Below, one piece after another: positions 33,415-41,345 of a DNA stretch of 41,762 bases. This DNA is from Pseudomonadota bacterium (GTDB lineage Bacteria; Pseudomonadota; Alphaproteobacteria; Rhizobiales; Beijerinckiaceae). Location: NCBI GenBank assembly GCA_023386155.1, contig JAEWKH010000114.1, positions 1 to 41,762 on the forward strand, read 5' to 3'. Under the pieces are notes generated by a model that had not been told where the DNA came from, did no database searches, and saw only the letters and a list, made by a program, of their open reading frames with translations. Numbering within the stretch: the stretch's first letter is position 1; the number at the start of each line of letters is the position of its first letter. A program made the position numbers and the translations under genes.

Positions 33415-33828
33415 ATGAGAATAGCTGTGTTTTTCGCTGTTGCGGGATTTTTCGCGGGCTTGACCATCTCGGACGCAATGGCTCAGAGCGGGCTGTCCGC
33501 CTTACAGGGCGCCTGGCTGTCGGGCAGCACCGATTGCACAGAGGTTTACTCGACCGCAGGCAAAGGGACGTCGTTCAAAAAGCCGGTCGATCTTTTTGCG
33601 CCCGCCTTCATCGTCACCGGCAACCGCCTCAGGACTCCCCAGGCAACGTGCCGCATCAAATCGGCCAAGCCGAATGGAGACCGACAGCGCGTTACTCTGG
33701 ACTGCGCCAATGCCGTTGCAGGCAGTGAAGTGAGAGTTCTCATGGCGATGCAGCCGGATGGCACGCTCAGGCGCTACTTCAATGAGCAGGACACGACCGG
33801 GACCGAGTACCGGCGGTGCTCTCGATGA
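33415..33828 (+). CDS. Small secreted protein, 137 aa, unknown function
   Basis: The ATG at 33415 with GGGGAG upstream gives a clear signal peptide (MRIAVFFAVAGFFAGLTISD, cleavage near AMA-QS); the open frame upstream is not coding-like. The mature part (about 114 residues) contains four cysteines (STDCTEV, QATCRIK, TLDCANA, YRRCSR), enough for two disulfides, and looks like a compact beta-rich domain. I do not recognise the family. Expression is probably under the tandem half-site element 76 bp upstream. Confidence 0.75.
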   Translation: MRIAVFFAVAGFFAGLTISDAMAQSGLSALQGAWLSGSTDCTEVYSTAGKGTSFKKPVDLFAPAFIVTGNRLRTPQATCRIKSAKPNGDRQRVTLDCANAVAGSEVRVLMAMQPDGTLRRYFNEQDTTGTEYRRCSR

Positions 33829-34248
33829 GGTTCATCGAAGCGGCGTAGTCAAACGCGTTTTCCAGCCTCAGAAGGGCCGAAAGCTCGTCCGAAACTGTCA
33901 AGACTCTGTCACAATCGATCAAGCACATTCGCCTCCCGGATGTATGCTGACCTGCTAAAGACGGCGAAAGTCCTGCGAGTTAACGAGGCACTCCTGTTGA
34001 CCGGCCGGCGGCGCACCCGGGCTCATGGAGGCCGCATATCGGAGGCACCGGACGCATGCCCCATCGCCTAGGGACCCAGCCGGGACTCGATGGTGGCTGA
34101 CTTGAGATTGTCGTGGAAACGATCCGTTGTCTTCGTAGCGGCGGGGAGCCTGCTAGGCCTGCTCCTTCCAGCCCATTCGACGATAGCGGACAGCACGCCC
34201 GGAGGGCGGGTGCAAAGGGGGCTGGACACCAAGCCGTTGGAGGCTGTC
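33829..34248. other. Intergenic region with direct-repeat element C
   Basis: 420 bp with no supported gene. A frame opening at 34090 runs into the next gene but has no good ribosome site. The tandem half-site element lies at 33886-33923. Confidence 0.5.
33886..33923 (+). promoter_or_regulatory. Tandem half-site element, copy C (most Pho-box-like)
   Basis: Half-sites CTGTCAA, CTGTCAC and GATCAAG at an 11-bp period. The first two, with the 4-bp spacer, closely resemble the Pho box CTGTCAT-N4-CTGTCAT. 26 of 38 bases match copy B. It is 325 bp before the ATG at 34249, further than the other copies. Confidence 0.6.
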
Positions 34249-34719
34249 ATGAAGAAACTCGCGACACTCGCCGCAGCTGCGGTGATCCTGACCGGCAGCG
34301 TCGGGACGGCCAACGCGCAGTACTGGCGTGGCGGCTGGGGCTATGGCGGTTACTACCGACACGGCGGATGGGGCGGCGGTGGCGCCGTCGCGGCAGGGCT
34401 GATCGGCGGAGCAATCCTCGGCGGCCTGATTACCGCCGCGGCGACAGCGCCCGCCTATGGCTACGGATGGGGCTACCCGGCCTATGGCTATGGATATCCC
34501 GCCTACGCCCCATGGCCGGGCTACTATTACCCACGCCCCGCCTACTACTATCCGCGGCCCGTCTATTACGCTCCGCGCTATTACCCGCGCCGGGTCTATT
34601 ACGGACCGCGCTATTACCCGAGGCCTGCATATTATGGACCTCGCTACTATGGCGCCTATCGCGGCTACTACGGCCCGCGCTATCTCAGGCCCCGTGTGGC
34701 CTATCGCCGGTATTATTAG
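34249..34719 (+). CDS. Secreted Tyr/Gly/Pro-rich repeat protein
   Basis: 156 residues from the ATG at 34249 (ribosome site TGGAGG). Signal peptide MKKLATLAAAAVILTGSVG, cleavage near ANA-QY. A glycine-rich part with a glycine-zipper-like segment (AAGLIGGAILGGLITAAA, about residues 48-65) could insert in a membrane. The last 90 residues are short repeats of Tyr, Pro and Arg (YYPRP, YYGPRYY, YYAPRYY). Similar proteins are common in rhizobia and annotated only as hypothetical; a surface or envelope role is likely. The low-complexity repeat means homology is hard to judge. Confidence 0.8.
   Translation: MKKLATLAAAAVILTGSVGTANAQYWRGGWGYGGYYRHGGWGGGGAVAAGLIGGAILGGLITAAATAPAYGYGWGYPAYGYGYPAYAPWPGYYYPRPAYYYPRPVYYAPRYYPRRVYYGPRYYPRPAYYGPRYYGAYRGYYGPRYLRPRVAYRRYY
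34515..34716 (+). repeat. Coding tandem repeats for YYPR/YYGPR units
   Basis: Imperfect short repeats in DNA of the type TATTACCCGC and CGCTATTAC encode the Tyr-Pro-Arg tail of the secreted protein. They could expand or contract by slippage or recombination. Confidence 0.6.
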
Positions 34720-34757
34720 GGATCCTCGTGAAGGTGTAGCCAGGCAGGCCAAGCCGA

Positions 34758-34785
34758 GGCCCGCTCGGCTGAGACCGAGCGGGCC
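34758..34785. terminator. Strong hairpin between convergent genes
   Basis: An 11-bp perfect stem (GGCCCGCTCGG with CCGAGCGGGCC) and a 6-base loop, located 39 bp after the Tyr-rich gene and 80 bp beyond the stop of the convergent gene. There is no T-run, but in this high-GC genome it is the obvious bidirectional transcription end. Confidence 0.75.
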
Positions 34786-34864
34786 AGTTGCCGACATTTC
34801 GGAGCACAGCTGGAGCAGTCCCCAGGTGCCTGCCGTGTCCGCCCCTAAAGGGCTTGCCCCCCGC

Positions 34865-35332
34865 TCACCGGAGCTGGATCCGGACGGCATCGGCCCCGGC
34901 AGCCAGGATCAGGCCCTCGCGCTTCGTACGCAGCCTCAGGACGACCCCTTTGTCGTTCTGCAGCCAGACCCGGCCGTCGCCCTGGTTCGCCAGGGCCCAT
35001 CCGAGACGGACCTGCCCGTAAACACCCTCGATGTCCGAGACCCGGGAGAGTTGGTAGACATCGCCGGTTGCTTTGATCTTTGAGGCGCCGATACCGCCAA
35101 TGCCAAGGCCATTGATCGTGAACCGATAGGAGCGCCCGCGGAAGAACAGTGTGCCACCTCCGACTGCCGCGCTGCCGATGAAGGCGAGTTGCGCCTGATC
35201 GATGGAAACACGCCCCACGGGCCGGGGCGCAGGCACCGTTTGCGCCCAGGCTTGCAAACCCATCGTCATCGATATGCCGGCAGTCAAAAGGGCTTGGCAG
35301 GCCCTCATCCCTGTCTTGCGCAGTATTTGCAT
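34865..35332 (-). CDS. Secreted protein, 155 aa, unknown function
   Basis: Start ATG at 35332, with a very strong ribosome site (GAGGAGG). Signal peptide MQILRKTGMRACQALLTAG with cleavage near AWA-QT. The mature protein is glycine- and valine-rich with likely beta strands: GGGTLFFRGRSYRFTINGLG, then GDVYQLSRVSDIEGVYGQ and GRVWLQNDKGVVLRLR. It looks like a conserved family of exported proteins in Alpha- and Betaproteobacteria, but I cannot name it. An upstream element in the correct orientation (35496-35533) places it in the tandem half-site group. Confidence 0.78.
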   Translation of the reverse strand: MQILRKTGMRACQALLTAGISMTMGLQAWAQTVPAPRPVGRVSIDQAQLAFIGSAAVGGGTLFFRGRSYRFTINGLGIGGIGASKIKATGDVYQLSRVSDIEGVYGQVRLGWALANQGDGRVWLQNDKGVVLRLRTKREGLILAAGADAVRIQLR

Positions 35333-35495
35333 CTGTACCTCCTCAGCGGACCGCGAGCCAAGGCAGGGATGGCATCTCACCGACCGCGGTGCCTTCTCCG
35401 TGTTGGATGTTGCCGGCGAAATGGTTGAGACTCAGGACTATAGTGTGCCTGATCCCCTGTCTTCGATGCCAACCTAGCTCGGCCGGCGAGCCGTG

Positions 35496-35533
35496 CTTGA
35501 CCGCTGGGGACGACGCTTTGACAATTTAGGACA
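35496..35533 (-). promoter_or_regulatory. Tandem half-site element, copy D
   Basis: Read on the minus strand: TTGTCAA, TCGTCCC and GGTCAAG at an 11-bp period after TGTCCTAAA. 28 of 38 bases match copy A. It ends 163 bp before the secreted protein start at 35332 and points toward it. Confidence 0.6.
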
Positions 35534-35561
35534 TTGAAAAAATGCCAGTTCCAGGCAATCA

Positions 35562-35575
35562 TTGACTTGGATCAG
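35562..35575. promoter_or_regulatory. FNR/FixK-like box with one mismatch, TTGACTTGGATCAG
   Basis: One base short of TTGA-N6-TCAA (last A is G). Centre about 118 bp before the MFS start. It is weaker than the other boxes, so this is only a candidate. Confidence 0.4.
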
Positions 35576-35686
35576 GCCTTCATATGATGGCTGCGCTGAG
35601 CACCAGGAACACCCAACGACCATCGTTAGAAGGCGCTTAGGCTCCCGCGGCACAAGAGAATCCTTCAACCAAGGAAGGGTGAAGCC

Positions 35687-36967
35687 ATGCAAGAGGCGCA
35701 GACGCCGGCCATGGTCACGATCAGGGCCGCGGAGCCGGCTCATGCCTGGATCGTCGTAGGCCTGCTGTTCCTGTTCATGCTGATCAACTTCGCCGACAGG
35801 GCGGTGCTCGGCCTCGCCGCCGTACCGATCATGCAGGAACTGGGACTGAGCCACACCCAATTCGGCCTGATCGGGGCCAGTTTCTTCACGTTGTTTTCGG
35901 CGGGGGCTGTGATCGGCGGCTTCCTGGTAAACCGGGTCGCCGCCAAGTGGGTCCTGGCTGCGATGGCATTGCTCTGGTCCCTATGCCAACTGCCCCTGGT
36001 GTTTTCGGCCTCTGTGACTGCGCTGATCGTCAACAGGATAGCCCTCGGCTTCAGCGAGGGACCTGCTTATCCGGTTGCAGCCCATGCCACCTACAAGTGG
36101 TTCCGAGCCGAGAAACGGGCCTTGCCGACGAGCCTCATCGCCATCGGAGCCCTGTCGGGCAATGGGATTGTAGCCCCTGCCATCGTCTTCATCATTGCAA
36201 CCTGGTCCTGGCATGCCGCGTTCGGGCTGCTCGGAGTTGTCGGTATCGCCTGGTGTGTCGCCTGGCTTGCGCTGGCCCGGGAGGGATCTCTTACCCCCGA
36301 CAATATGATCGCCGATGCATCGGAGGCGCCCTTGCCGTACAGCCGATTGCTCGGGAGCCGAACAGTCATCGGCATCCAGGTCGTTGGGTTCTTCTGCTAC
36401 TGGCTCCTGACGGTGGCTGTCGTCTGGCTGCCGGCCATCCTGAACCAGGCTTTCGGCTATACACCGGCCCAAGCCAGTTGGGTCATGGTGCTGGTGGCCC
36501 TCAGCCAGATCGTTCTGCTACCCCTTGTATCGGCCATTTCCGACGGGCTGCAGCAACGCGGCGTCTCGATCGGGATTGCCTGTGGATGGTTGGCCTGCGC
36601 CAGCACCGTCGCCGCAGGCTTGCTTACGATCCTCCTATCCCAGTCCGAGGGATCGACCGCAACCATCCTATGTGCGGTGCTTGCATTCTCTCTATGCAAC
36701 GTGATCTTCGTGCTCGCGCCCTGCCTGCTCGCCGAGGTGACGCCGATCAGGCAGCGCGGAGCGATCCTGGGCATCAACACGGCCATTACGACATTGGCTG
36801 GCCCTCTCGCTCCGGCCGTCATGGGAATGGTGGTCGATGCCGGGACCAGCCCGGCCGCCGGGTTCCGCGCGGCGCTCCTTTTTGCCGGAGCCCTTGTCAT
36901 CGCGGGCGGTCTGTCGGGATTTCTGCTGATCGATCCGGCGTCGGGCCGGGCCTCGAAAACCCGCTGA
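35687..36967 (+). CDS. MFS transporter, probable anion:cation symporter (ACS) type
   Basis: 426 residues with about 12 membrane helices. The N-terminal half has MLINFADRAVLGLAAVPIMQ and GFSEGPAYPVAAHATYKWF, which fit the anion:cation symporter family that imports organic acids such as sugar acids, tartrate or phthalate. C-terminal motifs (RQRGAILGINTAITTLAG) fit MFS. The substrate cannot be told. It has a ribosome site (GGAAGGG) and stands alone, 318 bp before the serine dehydratase operon; carboxylate uptake for fermentation is possible. Confidence 0.88.
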   Translation: MQEAQTPAMVTIRAAEPAHAWIVVGLLFLFMLINFADRAVLGLAAVPIMQELGLSHTQFGLIGASFFTLFSAGAVIGGFLVNRVAAKWVLAAMALLWSLCQLPLVFSASVTALIVNRIALGFSEGPAYPVAAHATYKWFRAEKRALPTSLIAIGALSGNGIVAPAIVFIIATWSWHAAFGLLGVVGIAWCVAWLALAREGSLTPDNMIADASEAPLPYSRLLGSRTVIGIQVVGFFCYWLLTVAVVWLPAILNQAFGYTPAQASWVMVLVALSQIVLLPLVSAISDGLQQRGVSIGIACGWLACASTVAAGLLTILLSQSEGSTATILCAVLAFSLCNVIFVLAPCLLAEVTPIRQRGAILGINTAITTLAGPLAPAVMGMVVDAGTSPAAGFRAALLFAGALVIAGGLSGFLLIDPASGRASKTR

Positions 36968-37285
36968 TCCTTGCTGCATCCACGTCCGGCCAGCTGCCCG
37001 GATGGTCAGCGATACGCTGATCGCGTCTGAGGCTGCGGTTCGGCAGCAATGGCTTGCAAGGAGGACCAGCCCCCGCTCCCATCGCATCAATCGCATCGCG
37101 TCGATGGCAGAAGCACATGGCCCAAACTGTTAAGGGATTGTCCTGACCGATCAAGTGCAGGACGCCAATCCGGTTAGAATGCATCCAAAAGACAGGGCCA
37201 AAGGGCGAGCTCATCCCCCAGCTTGGAATGAAGCGTGATCGCTCGCCACAAGTCGTAGCCCAACCATACGCCGGAGGATGCACCT
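36968..37285. other. Intergenic region with direct-repeat element B
   Basis: 318 bp without a gene. Contains element B (37118-37155), a small 6-bp inverted repeat TCAGCG-ATA-CGCTGA near 37007-37021, and an arm pair GTCCTG/CAGGAC (37140-37162) overlapping element B. Confidence 0.5.
37118..37155 (+). promoter_or_regulatory. Tandem half-site element, copy B
   Basis: CTGTTAA, TTGTCCT and GATCAAG at an 11-bp period, preceded by TGGCCCAAA. It ends 130 bp before the serine dehydratase start, so it could control the whole dehydratase-PFL operon. It shares 29 of 38 bases with copy A. Confidence 0.6.
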
Positions 37286-38926
37286 ATGACCTGCAAGGAC
37301 GATCAGCCGCTGTCCGCTGCGCCTGAAACCCTGGAAGCTCCCTCAGGCATCGACCGTCGAGCGTTTCTCATGCGCAACGCCGCCATCGGTGCGGCAGCCG
37401 TGATGACGGGCACCACATGGGCCCCCGAAGCGCGGGCGCAGCAGGCCGCGACGGAAGCAGCGGCACAGCAATCGGCGAAGACGGTTGCGGGAGGCGACGC
37501 GGGTCTCAAGATGAGTTCGGCCCTGTCCCCCGATCTCGATGTCGTCAAGGCATCGAAGGGACCGGTCATGACTGTTGCCGATGAGTTCTACAAGGTCGGT
37601 CCCGGGCCTTCGAGCTCGCATACAATCGGACCTATGCGCATCACCTATGATTTCTATCAGCGCTGCACGAAACTTCCGGCAGATCAGCTCGCTCAGGCGA
37701 CCGGTCTCAAGGTTCACCTCTTCGGCAGCCTGAGCGCCACAGGCAAGGGCCACGGCACCGAGCGTGCGGCACTGGCGGGGCTGGTGGGCAAGGAGCCCGC
37801 GACCGTGGATCCGCGGTTCCTTGACGAGATGATCGCAAAGCCGCAGCAGACCTATCCGGTGAAACTCGCAAGCAAGTCGTTCGAACTTTCCCTGTCCGAC
37901 ATTATCTACGACGCAACCAAGGGCGACTTCCCGCACCCCAACACCATGACCTGCAGGCTCATGGCGGGTGACAAGCCCATCTATGAGCAGGAGTATTATT
38001 CGGTCGGCGGCGGTTTCATCGAGTGGAAAGGCTACGAGCCTCCCAGGAAAGGGCAACCGAAATATCCCTATGCGACGATGAACGAGCTGCGGCAGCACGC
38101 GGAGGCTAACAACCTCTCCATCGCCGACGTCGTGATGGCGAATGAGATCGCCGTGTCCGGGAGGAACGAAGAGGAGATCAACGCCTTTCTGGACAAGATC
38201 GCCAACGCGATGATCGCTACCGTGAAGACCGGCCTGTCCTACAAGGACGATGTCCTGCCAGGACCGATCAAGCTCCACTCCAAGGCAGCCACGGTCTATG
38301 AGCGGGCGATGGGCGACACCTATATGAGCGACCGCGCCATCGGGCTGGTTTCGGCCTTTGCCCTCGCCGCCTCCGAGGAGAACGCCCGCGGCCATCTGGT
38401 CATCACTGCACCGACCGGCGGATCAGCTGGCGTGATGCCGGCCATCGTCTATGCCCTGACGCAAAGCGGCCGCGCGGTGCCCATGGACAAGATCAGGGAA
38501 GGCCTGTTGGCCGGTTTAGCTGTCGGCTATCTGTGCAAGCACAACGCGACCTTGGCTGCGGCGGAGGGCGGATGCCAGGCCGAGATCGGTGTCGCCTCCG
38601 CGATGGCCGCAGCGCTGATCACGCAGGTCCTGAACAGCCCGCCACGCGTGATCGAGAATGCAGCCGAGTCGGCCCTCGAGCATCATCTCGGCATGACCTG
38701 CGACCCCGTCGCGGGCTATGTGCAAGTCCCCTGCATCGAGCGCTGCGCCTTCGGCGCCGTGAAGGCCTGGACGGCAGCCATGATCGCGACCAACGAGATC
38801 GCGAGCCGGCACCGGGTCGATCTCGATACGACGATCAAGACGCTGTCGGACACTGCGAAGGACATGAACCCGAAATACAAGGAAACGAGCGAGGCCGGCC
38901 TCGCCCAGAACCTCGTGCTCTGCTGA
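37286..38926 (+). CDS. sdaA: L-serine ammonia-lyase, iron-sulfur type, with predicted Tat signal
   Basis: 546 residues, about 85 longer than usual. The body is a fused-chain type L-serine dehydratase: VGPGPSSSHTIGPMRITYDF, GSLSATGKGHGTERA, TAPTGGSAGVMPAIVYAL, and [4Fe-4S] cysteines Cys430 (EGGCQAEIG), Cys472 (MTCDPVAG) and Cys483 (VPCIERC). It ends in Cys546 (NLVLC), matching the tail-in-mouth fourth ligand known in Legionella. The extra N-terminus has twin arginines and a hydrophobic run (DRRAFLMRNAAIGAAAVMTG, then ARA-QQ), a normal Tat signal. A periplasmic serine dehydratase would be unusual. It converts serine to pyruvate and ammonia. PFL follows after 74 bp. Confidence 0.9.
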   Translation: MTCKDDQPLSAAPETLEAPSGIDRRAFLMRNAAIGAAAVMTGTTWAPEARAQQAATEAAAQQSAKTVAGGDAGLKMSSALSPDLDVVKASKGPVMTVADEFYKVGPGPSSSHTIGPMRITYDFYQRCTKLPADQLAQATGLKVHLFGSLSATGKGHGTERAALAGLVGKEPATVDPRFLDEMIAKPQQTYPVKLASKSFELSLSDIIYDATKGDFPHPNTMTCRLMAGDKPIYEQEYYSVGGGFIEWKGYEPPRKGQPKYPYATMNELRQHAEANNLSIADVVMANEIAVSGRNEEEINAFLDKIANAMIATVKTGLSYKDDVLPGPIKLHSKAATVYERAMGDTYMSDRAIGLVSAFALAASEENARGHLVITAPTGGSAGVMPAIVYALTQSGRAVPMDKIREGLLAGLAVGYLCKHNATLAAAEGGCQAEIGVASAMAAALITQVLNSPPRVIENAAESALEHHLGMTCDPVAGYVQVPCIERCAFGAVKAWTAAMIATNEIASRHRVDLDTTIKTLSDTAKDMNPKYKETSEAGLAQNLVLC

Positions 38927-38951
38927 GCCGCCCGACGGTTGCCGGGCGGCT
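38926..38951 (+). terminator. Hairpin between serine dehydratase and PFL genes
   Basis: A 9-bp perfect stem (AGCCGCCCG with CGGGCGGCT) with an 8-base loop beginning at the last base of the dehydratase stop codon. No T-run follows. It may be a partial terminator, a processing or stability element setting the ratio of the two enzymes. Confidence 0.55.
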
Positions 38952-39000
38952 GAGACTGCGCCGAACAAAGATCCCATTGGCATCCGGGGAGGAAGCCGTC

Positions 39001-41334
39001 ATGCCAGACGAAGCTATTGCTGCTCAGAGATCCGCGGGAACGCCACAGCAGCCCCCAGCGAAGCAAGAGCCGGCGCACGATCGGCGCGGCATGCCCGAAG
39101 TCGCAAATTCGATGAAAGAATGGGCGAATTTCATTCCCGGACGCTGGCAGAGTGCCGTCGATGTCCGTGATTTCATTCAGCGCAACATCACCCCTTATGA
39201 TGGAGACGAGGCGTTTCTGTCTGGCCCCACCGAGCGCACGAAGGCCGTCTGGGAGAAGCTTCAGCCTTACTTCAAGGAGGAAATACAGAAGGGGGTTCTG
39301 GACGTCGATGTCAAGACGCCCTCCTCGATGACCGCGCACAAGGCCGGCTACATCGACCGAGACAACGAGATGATCGTCGGGCTGCAGACCGACGCGCCTT
39401 TCAGGAGGGCCATCATGCCCTATGGTGGGCTGCGCATGGTCGAATCCGGACTGAAAGCCGCCGGCTTCGAACCGGACCCGATCGTGCACGACATCTTCAC
39501 CAAGTATCGCAAGACCCACAATGACGGTGTCTTCGACGCCTATACACCGGAAATCATGGCCTGCCGGCGCAGCCATATCATCACTGGACTTCCCGATGCT
39601 TACGGTCGCGGGCGGATCATCGGCGATTATCGTCGGGTGGCGTTGTACGGCACGAACACGCTGCTGGAAGCCAAACGCGCGGAACGGGCACTGCTCGATG
39701 CCAAATGGCCGACAGACGACATCATTCGCGAGCGGGAGGAACTTGCAGAGCAGATGCGGGCCCTGGCCGACCTGACAGAGATGGCGAAGGGCTACGGTTG
39801 CGACATTACCCGTCCGGCGGCTGATGCTCGCGAAGCCGTGCAATGGACCTATTTCGGCTATCTCGGGGCCATCAAGGAAGCCAACGGCGCGGCCATGTCC
39901 ATCGGCCGTATCTCGTCCTTTCTCGACATCTACATCGAACGCGATCTGAAGAGTGGCACTTTGGACGAATCCGGCGCCCAGGAACTGATCGACCAGCTCG
40001 TCCAGAAGCTGCGCATCGTCCGCTTCCTGCGCACACCAGAATACGATGCCCTGTTTTCGGGAGACCCCTACTGGGCGACCGAATGCGTCGGCGGCATGGA
40101 CCTCAACGGTCGTCCCCTGGTGACGCGGACGAGCTTTCGCATGCTGCACACCTTGACGAACCTCGGCCCGGCGCCGGAACCAAACATCACCGTGCTCTGG
40201 TCGAAGCAGCTTCCTGACGGCTTCAAGCGGTACTGCATCAAGATTTCGGCCGAGACCTCGTCCATCCAGTACGAGAACGACGACCTCATGCGCCCCTACT
40301 GGGGCGACGATTACGGCATCGCCTGCTGCGTGTCGGCCATGCGCATCGGCAGCCAGATGCAGTTCTTCGGCGCCCGCGTCAACCTTGCCAAGTGCCTGCT
40401 CTACGCGATCAACGGCGGACGCGACGAGGCCAGCGGTGAACAGATCGGCCCGGCCTCATCGCCCGTTTCCAGCGAGGTTCTCGAGTATGGCGATGTCATG
40501 GTCAAGTTCGATGCCATGATGGAATGGCTGGCACGAACCTATGTCCATGCCATGAACTGCATCCACTACATGCACGACAAGTATTACTATGAGCGCCTGG
40601 AGATGGCGCTGCACGACCAGCAGATCCTGCGCACGATGGCCTTCGGCATAGCAGGCCTGTCCGTGGTGGCCGACAGCCTTTCGGCCATCAAGCATGCAAA
40701 GGTGAGGCCGGTCCGGCGCGATGACGGCTTGATCGTCGATTATGAGATTTCTGGCGATTTCCCGAAATATGGCAATAACGATGACCGCGTCGATACAATT
40801 GCGGCCGATCTCGTTTCCACCTTCATGAGAAAGATCCGCAAGCATCCGACCTACCGGAACGCCGTTCACACCCAGTCGGTGCTGACGATTACGAGCAATG
40901 TCGTTTACGGCAGGCATACGGGCAACACGCCGGACGGACGCAAGGCCGGCGAGCCCTTTGCTCCAGGGGCCAACCCGATGCACGGCCGTGACAGCCATGG
41001 ATGGCTGGCATCGTGCCTCTCGGTGGCGAAGTTGCCCTATGCGGATGCGCAGGACGGCATCAGCTACACCGTGTCAATTACGCCGAGCCTCAATCGCCTG
41101 GACCAGGGCGAGAAGATTAAGCAGGCCGTGAAGGTACTCGATACCTATTGCGGCCAAGGTGGGTTCCACATGAACCTCAACGTCCTCAACCGCGATACCC
41201 TGATCGACGCCATGGAGCATCCGGACAAGTACCCGCAGCTGACCATCCGGGTCTCCGGCTATGCCGTCAACTTCGTGCGTCTGACCCGCGAACAGCAGAT
41301 GGACGTGATCAGCCGAACGTTCCACGGCGAGTGA
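39001..41334 (+). CDS. pflB: Pyruvate formate-lyase (glycyl radical enzyme)
   Basis: 777 residues from the ATG at 39001 (ribosome site GGGGAGGAAG); the open frame upstream is not used. Genuine PFL rather than another glycyl radical enzyme: adjacent catalytic cysteines Cys442-Cys443 in GIACCVSAM, followed by QMQFFGARVNLAKCLLYA, and the radical loop VSGYAVNF with Gly753. It converts pyruvate and CoA to acetyl-CoA and formate. About 25 extra N-terminal residues (Gln/Pro/Ala-rich) precede the usual start. PFL is uncommon among Alphaproteobacteria. Formate made here can be oxidised by the Fds enzyme encoded at 15773-20968. Confidence 0.96.
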   Translation: MPDEAIAAQRSAGTPQQPPAKQEPAHDRRGMPEVANSMKEWANFIPGRWQSAVDVRDFIQRNITPYDGDEAFLSGPTERTKAVWEKLQPYFKEEIQKGVLDVDVKTPSSMTAHKAGYIDRDNEMIVGLQTDAPFRRAIMPYGGLRMVESGLKAAGFEPDPIVHDIFTKYRKTHNDGVFDAYTPEIMACRRSHIITGLPDAYGRGRIIGDYRRVALYGTNTLLEAKRAERALLDAKWPTDDIIREREELAEQMRALADLTEMAKGYGCDITRPAADAREAVQWTYFGYLGAIKEANGAAMSIGRISSFLDIYIERDLKSGTLDESGAQELIDQLVQKLRIVRFLRTPEYDALFSGDPYWATECVGGMDLNGRPLVTRTSFRMLHTLTNLGPAPEPNITVLWSKQLPDGFKRYCIKISAETSSIQYENDDLMRPYWGDDYGIACCVSAMRIGSQMQFFGARVNLAKCLLYAINGGRDEASGEQIGPASSPVSSEVLEYGDVMVKFDAMMEWLARTYVHAMNCIHYMHDKYYYERLEMALHDQQILRTMAFGIAGLSVVADSLSAIKHAKVRPVRRDDGLIVDYEISGDFPKYGNNDDRVDTIAADLVSTFMRKIRKHPTYRNAVHTQSVLTITSNVVYGRHTGNTPDGRKAGEPFAPGANPMHGRDSHGWLASCLSVAKLPYADAQDGISYTVSITPSLNRLDQGEKIKQAVKVLDTYCGQGGFHMNLNVLNRDTLIDAMEHPDKYPQLTIRVSGYAVNFVRLTREQQMDVISRTFHGE

Positions 41335-41345
41335 GATCTAACATC

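Larger units (their letters stand above)
35333..35686. other. Divergent intergenic region with element D and an FNR-like site
   Basis: 354 bp without a gene. It holds element D (35496-35533, minus orientation) and an FNR-like box at 35562-35575. The ribosome site of the MFS gene (GGAAGG) is at its right edge. Confidence 0.55.

Noticed and set aside
34090..34248. Upstream extension of the Tyr-rich protein to 34090
   Set aside because: No ribosome site, and it would bury a textbook signal peptide that begins at 34249.
38716..40149. 477-codon minus-strand frame across sdaA and pflB
   Set aside because: Fully antisense to two clear enzymes, no ribosome site or motif.
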